Source: Ezakiella sp. (GTDB taxonomy: Bacteria > Bacillota > Clostridia > Tissierellales > Peptoniphilaceae). Taken from it: 64,000 nt of DNA. Positions 1-8,302 of the stretch are shown here, piece by piece. The DNA lies in assembly GCA_022778715.1 (NCBI GenBank), contig JALFRW010000007.1:1-64000 (forward strand). The letters are read 5' to 3'. A program made the translations under genes and the position numbers. A model generated the notes under the pieces. That model saw only the letters and a program-made list of their open reading frames with translations, searched no databases and was not told the DNA's origin. Each line of letters opens with the position of its first letter. Position 1 is the first letter of the stretch.

Positions 1-263
1 CGGGATAAGTCCTAATACTTTCATCGTTTACTTGCAGAATTTACGCTTTGGGTTTACGGTTACCTTTTGGGTCTTTGCTATCTACAGCTAGCTCGCCCAC
101 CTGTTACGCCTTGTATTCTGTTCCTGTTCGTCAAGCCACGATTTCGCTACCCGTTCTTCTCTCCTAGATGTCACCATCTAAAACTTGCAAGTCGCTATTA
201 GATTCGTCGGTAACTACGCTCTGTAGGGAATTTCACCCCAGCATTAGAACATGCTCGTCATAC
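1..263 (-). ncRNA. Probable group II intron RNA, 5' portion (cut by window edge)
   Basis: No open frame runs through this stretch. It is clearly richer in G+C than its surroundings, as structured RNAs usually are. Read on the minus strand it starts near 263 with GTATGACGAGC and goes on through short GAAA/GTAA-rich helices such as GGGGTGAAATTCCC and GAACGGGTAGCGAAATCG, and AGCGTAAA. This texture is typical of domain I of bacterial group II introns (recalled from the family, not searched). The 5' end lies directly behind the terminator hairpin of the gene at 324-1430, the site preferred by group IIC introns. The expected GTGYG start is only loosely matched by GTATG. A maturase gene, if present, would lie beyond the left edge. 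An unrelated structured RNA remains possible. Confidence 0.5.
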
Positions 264-266
264 TGT

Positions 267-303
267 AAAAAGATTGAGAAATTGTATCCCAATCTTTTTT
301 TTT
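267..303. terminator. Bidirectional terminator hairpin
   Basis: Perfect 10-bp inverted repeat: AAAAAGATTG at 267-276 pairs with CAATCTTTTT at 290-299, across a 13-nt loop. Both strands end in a T run. On the minus strand it lies about 20 nt after the stop of the gene at 324-1430, so it should end that operon. Confidence 0.75.
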
Positions 304-323
304 GACTAAATTAATAACTTTTA

Positions 324-1430
324 TTACATAACTTTTTTAAGTGTAAAAAATTGATAGTCCGTAATAACTTTTATATAACCTCTTAACATATCGTTTGTAT
401 CTTCATCGCCGGTGTCCACAAGAAGAGTGCCTTTCACGGAGTTTAATTTATTTTTAGTTGCAATTACGATTATATTTTCTTTGCCAACTCTTTTTATAAC
501 TGTCGGTGAAAATTGTTGATTCCCTCTTCCAAAAATATATCCTTGTCCTCCAATAACCGTTACTATAATTTTGGATTTATCATATTTATCCATAAGTTCC
601 AAAATCTCTTTTTCGGTTACGTCTTTTTTTATAAGTTTACCATTTACTATTGCATCAACTCCAAGGAGGGAGCCTTTGTAACCTAAAATTTCTGAAATCG
701 GCAAAAGGGTTGACCCGGTACCCACAAGATAAAGAGTGTCTTTTTCCATTTCGTCAACCACATATTGGCAAATGCTTTCAATATCAATTTGCCCACCGGC
801 TGAGGATGGGCTTTTAAGCGCTTGCATCAAATTTTTTACATAAGGCACTTTTAAATATCCATAGAGTTTTATATTTAAAATTTCATTTCTAAATGCTTCT
901 TCGTCAATATCCATAACTTCTTCAAGCATTATTTCCACATTTTTGCCGTCAATCATTTCATTTAGCACATTTGCTGCCGCTGACGGTGTACTTGCAAACA
1001 CTGCCGAGTGCATCTTTGTACCGGCAGGAATGCCAACTACCGGAACATTATCGTCTACTGCGTCAAAAATATTTCTTGCAGTTCCATCTCCTCCTGCAAA
1101 CACCAAAAGGTCTATATTTTTACTTAGCATTGCTCGTGCAATTTCAATTGTATCTGCACTCGTTGTTTTTTCTCCAACACTGCCTATACTTTCATATGCA
1201 ATTTCTAACTCGTCCAGCATTTCTCCACCCATTTTATTTGGAGCGGCGATGATTTCCGGCAATTTGTTTCTCGTCTTTAGTATTGAAAAAACTTCTTTTG
1301 CTCTTTCGTTTGCCATTGGCTTTGCACCTCTTTGAAGAGCGAGTGCTTGAATGTCTGCTCCGTCGCTTCCCTTGAGAGCCGCCATTCCGCCAATTCCTGC
1401 CACAGGATTCACAATAAGTCCAATTCTCAT
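324..1430 (-). CDS. ATP-NAD kinase family protein (AcoX/COG3199-like)
   Basis: A 368-residue protein of the ATP-NAD/diacylglycerol-kinase fold. The N-terminus MRIGLIVNPVAGIGG and the phosphate-binding motif GGDGT (residues 113-117) are both clear. The overall form (about 370 residues, long C-terminal domain) fits the COG3199 group of predicted ATP-NAD kinases, whose true substrate is mostly unproven, rather than housekeeping NadK, which is nearer 280 residues. The start codon follows AAGGAG, which lies inside the last codons of pyrC, only one base after the pyrC stop. The two genes are therefore translated from one message. A stem-loop terminator follows at 267-303. The fold is well supported. 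Activity on NAD, sphingoid or other substrates cannot be read from the sequence. Confidence 0.8.
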   Translation of the reverse strand: MRIGLIVNPVAGIGGMAALKGSDGADIQALALQRGAKPMANERAKEVFSILKTRNKLPEIIAAPNKMGGEMLDELEIAYESIGSVGEKTTSADTIEIARAMLSKNIDLLVFAGGDGTARNIFDAVDDNVPVVGIPAGTKMHSAVFASTPSAAANVLNEMIDGKNVEIMLEEVMDIDEEAFRNEILNIKLYGYLKVPYVKNLMQALKSPSSAGGQIDIESICQYVVDEMEKDTLYLVGTGSTLLPISEILGYKGSLLGVDAIVNGKLIKKDVTEKEILELMDKYDKSKIIVTVIGGQGYIFGRGNQQFSPTVIKRVGKENIIVIATKNKLNSVKGTLLVDTGDEDTNDMLRGYIKVITDYQFFTLKKVM

Positions 1431-1431
1431 T

Positions 1432-2664
1432 CTATTCTCCTTTATCGTTATATAAAATCTTACCGTCTTTAATCGTCATTTTAATCTTACCTTTTAATGT
1501 CTTACCAACAAGTGGTGAGTTTGAAGATTTACCGGCGCTTTTTTTAAATACATATTCTTCATCCGGATTAAATATCACGAGGTCTGCCCTTTCACCTACC
1601 ATTATCTTTTGTTCAATATTTAATACTTTTCTAGGATTAATGCTCATAACTTGTATGATTTCACAAAGGCTCATATGTTTATCATCATAGAGCTTCATTA
1701 TTGCAGAAGAAAAAGCAGTTTCGAGTGAAATTAATCCGCTTTTTGACTTAAACTCGCCCAAATTTTTATCTTCCACCGTGTGCGGTGCGTGATCTGATGC
1801 AATCATATCAATAGTGCCATCTTTAAGTCCAGCAATCAAAGCAAATCGGTCTTCATTTGTGCGGACAGGCGGATTGACTTTTAATAATGTGCCATATTTT
1901 ACAACATCGTCTCTTGTAAAATAAAGATGAGTTGGAGTCACTTCTGCATAAAGCTTAACCCCGCATTTTTTTGCATTTCTAATAAGTTCAACGCCTTCTT
2001 TGCTCGAAAGATGCTGTATATTTATGTGTCCTCCATATTTTTTCACAAGCTCAATATCGCGCTTGATCATGCTGATTTCAGCCTCTCTTGGCGCAGTTTT
2101 GTCATATCCTGCGTGCTCAATAAACTTTGGATCTTCTTCGTGAAGGCTAAGGAGCATATCGTATTTTTCAGATGCTTTAAGAGCCTCAATCATAATTTTT
2201 TCGGAATTGATTGGTTTACCATCGTCTGTAATGCATTTTACGCCGGCTTTTTTTAATTCATAAAAATCATTTAAAAAAACACCGTCCATTTTCTTAGTCA
2301 TATTAACCGATTGAAAAATATCAATTGGTAAATCTTTTATTTTTTCTTGCACTTCATTATACATTTCAAGCGAATCAATTGGTGGATTCGAATTTGCCAT
2401 CGTGCAAATATGGGTGTATCCTCCGTGAATTGCAACTTGTGTACCCGTTTCGTATGTTTCTTTTTTAGATTCGCCAAAATCTCTAAAATGAGAATGTGTG
2501 TCACAAAAAGACGGTGCAATCACGCAGTTAGAAAAATCATAAACTTCTCCATCATAGTCAATATTTTTATCTATTTTTTTTATTATTCCATCTTGAATCA
2601 GTAAGTCCGCAAAAATATCTAAATTTATTTGTGGATCTATTATACGTGCATTTTTAAAAATCAT
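1432..2664 (-). CDS. pyrC: Dihydroorotase (class I)
   Basis: Dihydroorotase closes carbamoyl-aspartate to dihydroorotate, the third step of de novo pyrimidine synthesis, in the cytoplasm. The metal-binding motif DTHSHFRD (residues 55-62) and the later IASDHAPHT motif are intact, as is the C-terminal amidohydrolase strand. Length is about 410 residues, normal for the class I type. I chose the ATG at 2664 because AAGGGGG precedes it by 5 nt; the longer frame to 2709 adds 15 residues without a ribosome site. A TATAAT at 2680-2685 sits very close upstream. No other pyrimidine gene is in the window, so the gene is apart from the usual pyr operon. It is divergent from the aminopeptidase gene at 2746. 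Confidence 0.92.
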   Translation of the reverse strand: MIFKNARIIDPQINLDIFADLLIQDGIIKKIDKNIDYDGEVYDFSNCVIAPSFCDTHSHFRDFGESKKETYETGTQVAIHGGYTHICTMANSNPPIDSLEMYNEVQEKIKDLPIDIFQSVNMTKKMDGVFLNDFYELKKAGVKCITDDGKPINSEKIMIEALKASEKYDMLLSLHEEDPKFIEHAGYDKTAPREAEISMIKRDIELVKKYGGHINIQHLSSKEGVELIRNAKKCGVKLYAEVTPTHLYFTRDDVVKYGTLLKVNPPVRTNEDRFALIAGLKDGTIDMIASDHAPHTVEDKNLGEFKSKSGLISLETAFSSAIMKLYDDKHMSLCEIIQVMSINPRKVLNIEQKIMVGERADLVIFNPDEEYVFKKSAGKSSNSPLVGKTLKGKIKMTIKDGKILYNDKGE

Positions 2665-2745
2665 AAATTCCCCCTTTCTATTATACCCAAATGGTGAAAT
2701 AATATCCATGATGTGTTATAATAAAAATATTGAAGGGAGGTACTT

Positions 2746-4116
2746 ATGTCAAAAAATACATGGCAATTGATAAGCGAAGAAGAAACAAAAAAAGTTTTCG
2801 CTTACAATGAAGATTACAAGAAGTTTCTAGACATTGCAAGAACAGAAAGGCTTGCTAATCAGGAAATTATAAAACAAGCAAAAGAAAACGGTTTTAAAGA
2901 TTTAGAAGTTGTTATCTCAAACGGAGGGAAAATTTCTGCCGGAGAAAAATATTTTGTAAATCACAAAAATAAGTCCGTTGCTCTTATTGTTGTCGGTAAA
3001 AATCCACTTGAACAAGGATTCAATATCGTTGGAGCACATATCGACTCACCTCGTCTTGACCTCAAACAAAATCCTATTTATGAAGCAAGCGGACTTGTAA
3101 AACTCAAAACTCACTACTATGGCGGTGTTAAAAAATATCAATATACAACTATTCCGCTCGCACTTCACGGAGTAATTTATAATAAAGATGGTCAACAAGT
3201 TGTGATTTCAATTGGTGACGATGAAAATGATCCGGTTTTCACTGTTACAGACCTTTTGATTCACTTGTCATTTGACCAACAATCAAAGCCAATGCGTGAA
3301 GCTCTAACAGGCGAACAAATGAACGTGCTTTTTGGTTCAATTCCACTTAATGACACAGAAAAAGACGCTGTTAAAGCTAATATTTTAAAGCTCATCAAAG
3401 AAAAATACAATCTTGAAGAAGAAGATTTTAGAATCGCCGAAATTGAAGTTGTGCCAGCCGGTCGTTCAAGAGACTGCGGACTCGACAGAAGCATGGTTAT
3501 TGCTTATGGTCAAGATGACAGAGTTTGCGCTTATGCCACAATGAGAGCAATGTTTGAGGTAGAAACTCCGGAAAGAACAGCTCTTGGTTTATTCATGGAC
3601 AAAGAAGAAATCGGTTCTATGGGTAACACAGGTATGGCTTCATATTTCTGGGAAAATCTCGTTCACGAACTCATAAGCCTTGAAGGAGATTACTGTGCAC
3701 TAAAAGTTAACAGAGCCCTCAAAAATTCAAAAGTGCTTTCAGCTGATGTTAGCGTTGCATACGATCCGGATTTTGCTGATGTTGTTGAACCAATGAACAC
3801 AGCATACATCGGAAACGGAATTGTGCTTACAAAATACACTGGTTCGGGCGGAAAAAGCGGCTCAAGTGACGCAAACGCAGAATTTTTAAACGAAGTTAGA
3901 CAAGTTTTTAAAGCCGGAGAAGTTGTATGGCAAACCGGTGAACTCGGTGCTGTTGACAAGGGTGGTGGAGGAACAATCGCACTTCTCTTGGCAAAATACG
4001 GTGCAGAAGTTGTGGACTGCGGGCCGGCAGTACTCTGTATGCACGCTCCGATGGAAGTTACAAGCAAAGCTGACACATATATGAGCTATAAAGCTTATCG
4101 AACATTCTTAAAATAA
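2746..4116 (+). CDS. apeA: M18 family aminopeptidase
   Basis: A cytoplasmic zinc aminopeptidase of family M18 (aspartyl-aminopeptidase type), 456 residues, normal length. Metal-binding and catalytic motifs are visible: GAHIDSPRLD (His98, Asp100), DKEEIGSMGNTG around residue 286, SGSSDANAEF, and the C-terminal MHAPMEV. It follows a GGGAGG ribosome site and a TATAAT box at 2717-2722 with a weak -35 (TGAAAT, 16-bp spacer). The gene stands alone on the plus strand and shares a terminator with the convergent methyltransferase gene. The apeA rather than apeB subgroup is assigned by recall of length and motifs, so the symbol is less sure than the family. Confidence 0.9.
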   Translation: MSKNTWQLISEEETKKVFAYNEDYKKFLDIARTERLANQEIIKQAKENGFKDLEVVISNGGKISAGEKYFVNHKNKSVALIVVGKNPLEQGFNIVGAHIDSPRLDLKQNPIYEASGLVKLKTHYYGGVKKYQYTTIPLALHGVIYNKDGQQVVISIGDDENDPVFTVTDLLIHLSFDQQSKPMREALTGEQMNVLFGSIPLNDTEKDAVKANILKLIKEKYNLEEEDFRIAEIEVVPAGRSRDCGLDRSMVIAYGQDDRVCAYATMRAMFEVETPERTALGLFMDKEEIGSMGNTGMASYFWENLVHELISLEGDYCALKVNRALKNSKVLSADVSVAYDPDFADVVEPMNTAYIGNGIVLTKYTGSGGKSGSSDANAEFLNEVRQVFKAGEVVWQTGELGAVDKGGGGTIALLLAKYGAEVVDCGPAVLCMHAPMEVTSKADTYMSYKAYRTFLK

Positions 4117-4125
4117 TTTCTTTTA

Positions 4126-4158
4126 AAAAAGCAAGAGTTTTTACGCTCTTGCTTTTTT
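4126..4158. terminator. Shared terminator of convergent genes
   Basis: AAGCAAGAG pairs with CTCTTGCTT across a short loop, with the stem extended by A/T pairs at its base. Ts follow on the plus strand and also on the minus strand. It lies between the aminopeptidase stop (4116) and the methyltransferase stop read past its internal TGA (4160). Its place right after 4160 supports 4160, not 4337, as the true end of the methyltransferase gene. Confidence 0.8.
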
Positions 4159-4159
4159 G

Positions 4160-4912
4160 TTACATATTCGGTTTTATAGCTAGAATTTTTCCGCGCCTAA
4201 TATAGTGTTCCATGTTCTCGTGACCCCATTTGTTTAAATATTCCGGAGTAAGATCCTCTTCTACAATCGTATATGGCATAAATCCCGCTCTTTCTAAAAT
4301 TTGCTTCAGTTCCTCTGAAGTTATCGAGCCACCCACTCACGTTGCATGCATGTTAGGGTCGTTTTTTATTTTATCCGGCAAACGATTTATTTGAACGATA
4401 TCACTTATTGAAACTCTGCCACCCGGTTTTAGGACGCGGAAAATTTCATTATAAACTTTTTGCTTGTCCTCCAAAAGATTTATCACGCAATTTGAAATGA
4501 CTATGTCAAAAGTATTGTCAGGCAATCCAATGTCGTCAATGTCTGACCTAACAAACTCTGCATTTGTGAAATCTCTTTTTTGCTTAATTTCATTTGCCTT
4601 ATCAATCATTTCTTGGAGCCTGTCGATGCCGACAGCTTTCCCCGTACCATTTAGCATTCTAGCTGCTTTAAACACATCTACCCCCTTGCCGCTGCCAAGG
4701 TCAAGCACCCATTCGCCTTCTTTTATCCTTGAGTTTTCAAGTGGATTTCCACAGCCAAGTCCCAAGTCTCCGCCTAGCTCGATGTCTTCATCGGTGTATC
4801 CAAGGGAATATGCCACTGCTCTTTGCCTTTCTTCATCCGAAACTTTGTTTTTTTGTGCAATTTTTTTGTAAAACTCATCTACATATTGTTTCGTATTATT
4901 AGTCTTCTCCAT
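4160..4912 (-). CDS. ArsM-like SAM methyltransferase, probable selenoprotein (Sec192)
   Basis: A 250-residue protein if the in-frame TGA at 4337-4339 is read as selenocysteine. It resembles arsenite methyltransferase ArsM, which moves methyl groups from SAM to arsenite held by cysteine thiols. Visible family marks are GLGCGNP (Cys54), SAM motif I DLGSGKG (71-77), SNCVINL (Cys142) and LKPGGRVSISDIV (161-173). After the TGA the same frame stays open for 58 residues of clear family sequence (VGGSITSEELKQILERAGF) and ends at a TAA next to a terminator. The TGA lies exactly where ArsM has the conserved Cys before the xGGA/xSGA motif. A SECIS-type hairpin follows. The start ATG at 4912 follows GGGAGG and overlaps engB by 14 nt. 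Substrate (arsenic, selenium or another thiophile) is inferred. A nonsense mutation is the main alternative. Confidence 0.78.
4304..4339 (-). promoter_or_regulatory. UGA codon plus candidate bacterial SECIS hairpin
   Basis: The TGA occupies 4337-4339 on the minus strand. Sixteen nt later a perfect 6-bp stem (CUUCAG at 4320-4315, CUGAAG at 4309-4304) closes the 5-nt loop AGGAA. The apical loop lies 22 nt after the UGA and has a G in its second position. Both features fit the published bacterial SECIS pattern (loop 16-37 nt from UGA, G among the first two loop bases). SelB binding itself is not shown. Confidence 0.68.
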
Positions 4913-5495
4913 AAGCAACCTCCCACAATTTATATCTAACCGATTCAACGCCATACTTATTAAGTGATGAAAACGCCAAAATTTCGTCTTTTGTATTTAA
5001 AGTTGTTCTGATTTCTTTAATTGCTTGTTGATACTTGCCCTTTGAAATCTTGTCGCCTTTTGTTGCAACCACCATGCTCTTTAAACCGGAGAGTTTTATA
5101 AAATCATTCATGATTATATCATCTTTGGATGGTTTGTGCCTAATGTCCACTACTTGTACAATCCCCACCAAATTTTTTCTCTCGTGAAAATAAGTTTCGA
5201 TATATTTTTTCCAATTGTCCATCTCTTTTTGACTTGCTATTGCATAGCCATAGCCCGGTAAATCTACAAGTCTGATTTCGTTATTTATTTCATAAAAATT
5301 TATGGTCCTCGTCTTCCCCGGTTTTGACGAAGTACGAGCCAAATCCTTTCGATTCATCACGGAATTTAAAAGTGAACTCTTGCCGACATTTGATCTACCG
5401 GCAAATGCTATTTCCGGCAAAGTCTCATCCGGATAACCGTCCGGATTTACTGCAATCTTAATCAGTTCGGTTTTTACAATTTTATTTAATGGCAA
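4899..5495 (-). CDS. engB: Ribosome-biogenesis GTPase EngB/YsxC (YihA)
   Basis: An essential small GTPase that acts in late assembly of the large ribosomal subunit. G1 is AGRSNVGKSSLLN, G2 lies in GKTRTINFYE, G3 is DLPGYG, and the ATKGDK stretch is G4. Length is about 198 residues, as usual. I chose the TTG at 5495: GGGGAGG ends 8 nt before it, whereas the longer frame beginning at 5513 would put that ribosome site inside the coding region. The start lies inside the end of lon (overlap 14 nt), and its own 3' end overlaps the methyltransferase start. The lon-engB order is common in Firmicutes. Confidence 0.93.
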   Translation of the reverse strand: MPLNKIVKTELIKIAVNPDGYPDETLPEIAFAGRSNVGKSSLLNSVMNRKDLARTSSKPGKTRTINFYEINNEIRLVDLPGYGYAIASQKEMDNWKKYIETYFHERKNLVGIVQVVDIRHKPSKDDIIMNDFIKLSGLKSMVVATKGDKISKGKYQQAIKEIRTTLNTKDEILAFSSLNKYGVESVRYKLWEVAYGED

Positions 5496-7815
5496 ATTTA
5501 AAAACCTCCCCAATATCTTTCACGAAATGCCAAGTTATCTTCGCTTTTGCATCTTCAGGTATTTCAACCAAATCTTTTTTATTCTCTTCCGGTACTATCA
5601 CAGTTTTAATGCCCATTCTAAGTGCTGCTAAAACTTTTTCTTTGAGTCCTCCTATTGGTAGCACTCTTCCGGTCAAAGTGATTTCTCCTGTCATCGCCAC
5701 ACTTTTATCAACCGGTTTACCCGTGAGTGCGGACAAAATTGAAACTGCCATCGTAACTCCCGCACTTGGACCGTCTTTTGGCACTGCTCCTTCCGGCACA
5801 TGAATATGAAGATCTGTGTTTTTGTAAAAATCCTCGTCCACTCCAAGCTTTTTTGCATTTTTTCTAATATATGAAACCGCTGCCATTGCAGATTCTTTCA
5901 TCACATCTCCGAGTTGCCCGGTAAGAGTCACTTTACCGCTTCCTGAAGTTGCAATTGCCTCAACTTGAAGTGTAGTGCCGCCTACACTCGTCCATGCAAG
6001 TCCATTTGTCACTCCTACTTGGTCTTTCTTAGCTACTTCGTCTTCAAAAAACTTTCTTGGTCCAAGATATTCTTCAACTTTTTTAATTGTTACAGAAACT
6101 TTTTCTTCTTCACCTGTGGCAATTTTAACTGCTGCCTTTCTAATGGCTGAAGCAATTTCTCTTTCCAAATTTCTCACTCCAGCTTCTCTTGTGTAATACT
6201 CAATAATTTCTTTTATCGCGCCTCGGGTAATGCTAAAGTTTTTATTTGTAACTCCGTTTTTAGCCATTTGTTTTTTAACTAAAAACTTTTCTGCGATATT
6301 AATTTTTTCTTCATCTGTATAGCCGGCAAGTCTAATCACTTCCATTCTGTCTAATAAAGCCGGTGGGATATTTAAACTGTTTGCCGTCGTCACAAAAAAT
6401 ACATTTGACAAATCAAATGGCAAATCCAAATAATTGTCCACAAAGGTCTTATTTTGTTCCGGATCCAGTACTTCCAAAAGTGCACTTGCCGGGTCGCCCC
6501 TAAAATCTGAGCTTAATTTGTCGATTTCATCTAACAAGAACACAGGATTTTTTGAACCGGCACGTTTCATTCCCGAAATAATTCTACCCGGCATTGCACC
6601 TATATATGTTCTTCTATGTCCGCGGATTTCAGCTTCATCTCTAATACCGCCCAAACTCATTCGCACAAAATCACGGTCCATCGCCTTTGCAATGCTTCTT
6701 GCAATAGAAGTTTTTCCCACTCCCGGAGGTCCAACAAAAAGCAAAATATTTCCATTTGCCTTTGGATTAAGTTTTTTTACTGCCAAAAATTCTACAATCC
6801 TGTCTTTTATATCATTTAAACCGTAATGCTCTGCATCAAGCACTTCCCTAGCATAATTTAAATCCACTGTCTCATCTTTTTCGTTGTCCCACGGAAGCGA
6901 TAAAATCCAGTCCAGATAATTTCTAATAATGCCGGCTTCTGCTTGATTGTATGAGTTTTGGACAAGTCTATTGGCCTCTTTGATTGCTTTTTCACGAGCT
7001 TCTGTCGGTAAATTAATCTTATCGATTTTTTCTTTGTATTCCTCGATCTCCGCAGAAATATTTTCACCTTCACCCAATTCTTCTTGAATTGCTTTTATTT
7101 GTTCTCGCAAATAATATTCCTTTTGAATCTTGTTCATTTGCTCACGTACACGAGCACTAATTCTATCTTCAATCTTTAAATAATCGATTTCACGCAAATA
7201 ATAAGCATGAAGTGCTATAAGTTTTTTTTCTACATCAAATTCAGCAAGCAGCTCTTGATACTCTTTCTCGGTTAGTAGAATTGATGAAGATGCAATATTG
7301 GCAACCCTAATAGGACTATCTTCTTCAATTAATCTTACTATTGATTTATCGACAATCTTTGGATTTAGCATAATATAATCTTCGACATCTTTTTTAATAA
7401 GTCGGACGAGTGCCTTGCATTCATCACTATAAACTTCTTTTTTTTCTAATTCTTCATCTATTTCATATCCAATTATATTGCCTTCTAAATAATCTATATT
7501 TTCTGTAAAATCCACAAGTTTGCCAACATATTTTCCGGTTACCAAAACTCTTAGTCCGCCTTGTGGAACTTGTATTACTTGTTTAATCTCACAAATTGTA
7601 CCATATTGAAACAAATCATCACTCGTTGGATTTTCAACTTCAACTTTCTTCTGAGTGACTAAAAAAACTTCACCATTAGCACTATCCACCGCTTCGAGTG
7701 CCCTAATACTCTTCGGTCTGCCCACGTCAAAATGAATAGCTGTATTTGGGAAAGCACTAATCCCCCTCAAGGCAATAATTGGCAAATTAATTTTATTTTC
7801 TTTATAAATATCCAA
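5482..7815 (-). CDS. lon: ATP-dependent protease Lon
   Basis: Cytoplasmic AAA+ serine-lysine protease that degrades damaged and some regulatory proteins. The 777-residue chain has the N-terminal substrate domain, the Walker A motif GPPGVGKTS (362-370), the Walker B region FLLDEIDKL, and the protease domain with catalytic Ser684 in KDGPSAGVT and Lys727 in GGLKEKVLAA. The start is TTG at 7815, behind GGAGGGG at proper distance. A TATAAT box (7848-7853) lies upstream, with no good -35. Lon heads a run lon-engB-methyltransferase in which each gene overlaps the next. No CIRCE or CtsR-like repeat was seen upstream. Confidence 0.96.
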   Translation of the reverse strand: MDIYKENKINLPIIALRGISAFPNTAIHFDVGRPKSIRALEAVDSANGEVFLVTQKKVEVENPTSDDLFQYGTICEIKQVIQVPQGGLRVLVTGKYVGKLVDFTENIDYLEGNIIGYEIDEELEKKEVYSDECKALVRLIKKDVEDYIMLNPKIVDKSIVRLIEEDSPIRVANIASSSILLTEKEYQELLAEFDVEKKLIALHAYYLREIDYLKIEDRISARVREQMNKIQKEYYLREQIKAIQEELGEGENISAEIEEYKEKIDKINLPTEAREKAIKEANRLVQNSYNQAEAGIIRNYLDWILSLPWDNEKDETVDLNYAREVLDAEHYGLNDIKDRIVEFLAVKKLNPKANGNILLFVGPPGVGKTSIARSIAKAMDRDFVRMSLGGIRDEAEIRGHRRTYIGAMPGRIISGMKRAGSKNPVFLLDEIDKLSSDFRGDPASALLEVLDPEQNKTFVDNYLDLPFDLSNVFFVTTANSLNIPPALLDRMEVIRLAGYTDEEKINIAEKFLVKKQMAKNGVTNKNFSITRGAIKEIIEYYTREAGVRNLEREIASAIRKAAVKIATGEEEKVSVTIKKVEEYLGPRKFFEDEVAKKDQVGVTNGLAWTSVGGTTLQVEAIATSGSGKVTLTGQLGDVMKESAMAAVSYIRKNAKKLGVDEDFYKNTDLHIHVPEGAVPKDGPSAGVTMAVSILSALTGKPVDKSVAMTGEITLTGRVLPIGGLKEKVLAALRMGIKTVIVPEENKKDLVEIPEDAKAKITWHFVKDIGEVFKFAIK

Positions 7816-7879
7816 ACTACCCCTCCAATAATTTATTGTATCCCATAATTATATCATTTTTAGCAAAATAAATAAAACC

Positions 7880-8302
7880 TTAAATCATTTTTTCGAGAGC
7901 TTCAATCACAACTGCCACTGATTTGTCGCAAATTGTTTCAAAAAGTCCAGCTTCTGCAGCCTTGTTCATGTTGTCCGCTTCAAGCACTTTCATGCCAAGC
8001 AACTCCCTGCAATTTTTTGTACTCATTTTTTCTTTAAAAACTTTGTCTAACTCAAACACTTTACCGGCAAGATTCATGCGTGCTTCAAAATCAGTGGACC
8101 CATATTTTAATCCTAGAACCATGTAGGCTGCCACAAGCGCTCCGCATTTTTCAGAATTATACATGCCCATTTCAAATGGCGTTGCAATTTTTACAGCCAA
8201 ATTTTCATCAATACCCAAGTCATTTGCAAAATATACGAGTACTTTTTGACTACAGTTGTAATTTTTTTCACTTAATTTTTTTAGTCTATTTAAATCCATC
8301 AT
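7880..8302 (-). CDS. C_GCAxxG_C_C family redox protein
   Basis: A 140-residue protein with four cysteines in the pattern of the C_GCAxxG_C_C family: Cys17 (NCSQ), Cys53 (EKCGALVAAYMVLG), Cys98 (NCRELLG) and Cys125 (TICDKS). Members are thought to be small redox-active proteins. They often sit beside oxidoreductases and transporters, and some have selenocysteine at a Cys position (family knowledge). All four positions are Cys here. The motif is CGALVAA rather than the usual GCAxxG-like CGAxxG, so the last Gly is replaced by Ala. The ATG overlaps the TGA stop of the upstream Fe-S gene (ATGATGG), showing translational coupling. The partner protein is not known. Confidence 0.75.
   Translation of the reverse strand: MMDLNRLKKLSEKNYNCSQKVLVYFANDLGIDENLAVKIATPFEMGMYNSEKCGALVAAYMVLGLKYGSTDFEARMNLAGKVFELDKVFKEKMSTKNCRELLGMKVLEADNMNKAAEAGLFETICDKSVAVVIEALEKMI

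Noticed and set aside
1-263. rRNA, tRNA or tmRNA fragment
   Set aside because: No recognisable 16S/23S core sequence, no cloverleaf and no tmRNA ends.
3690-4076. 128-residue minus-strand frame opposite the M18 aminopeptidase
   Set aside because: Antisense shadow of a strongly conserved gene, without a ribosome site.
4337-4339. TGA reassigned to Trp or another amino acid genome-wide
   Set aside because: Many genes here end in TGA with proper gene ends and coupled starts (8299, 9264, 36832, 47932, 55380), so TGA is a normal stop.
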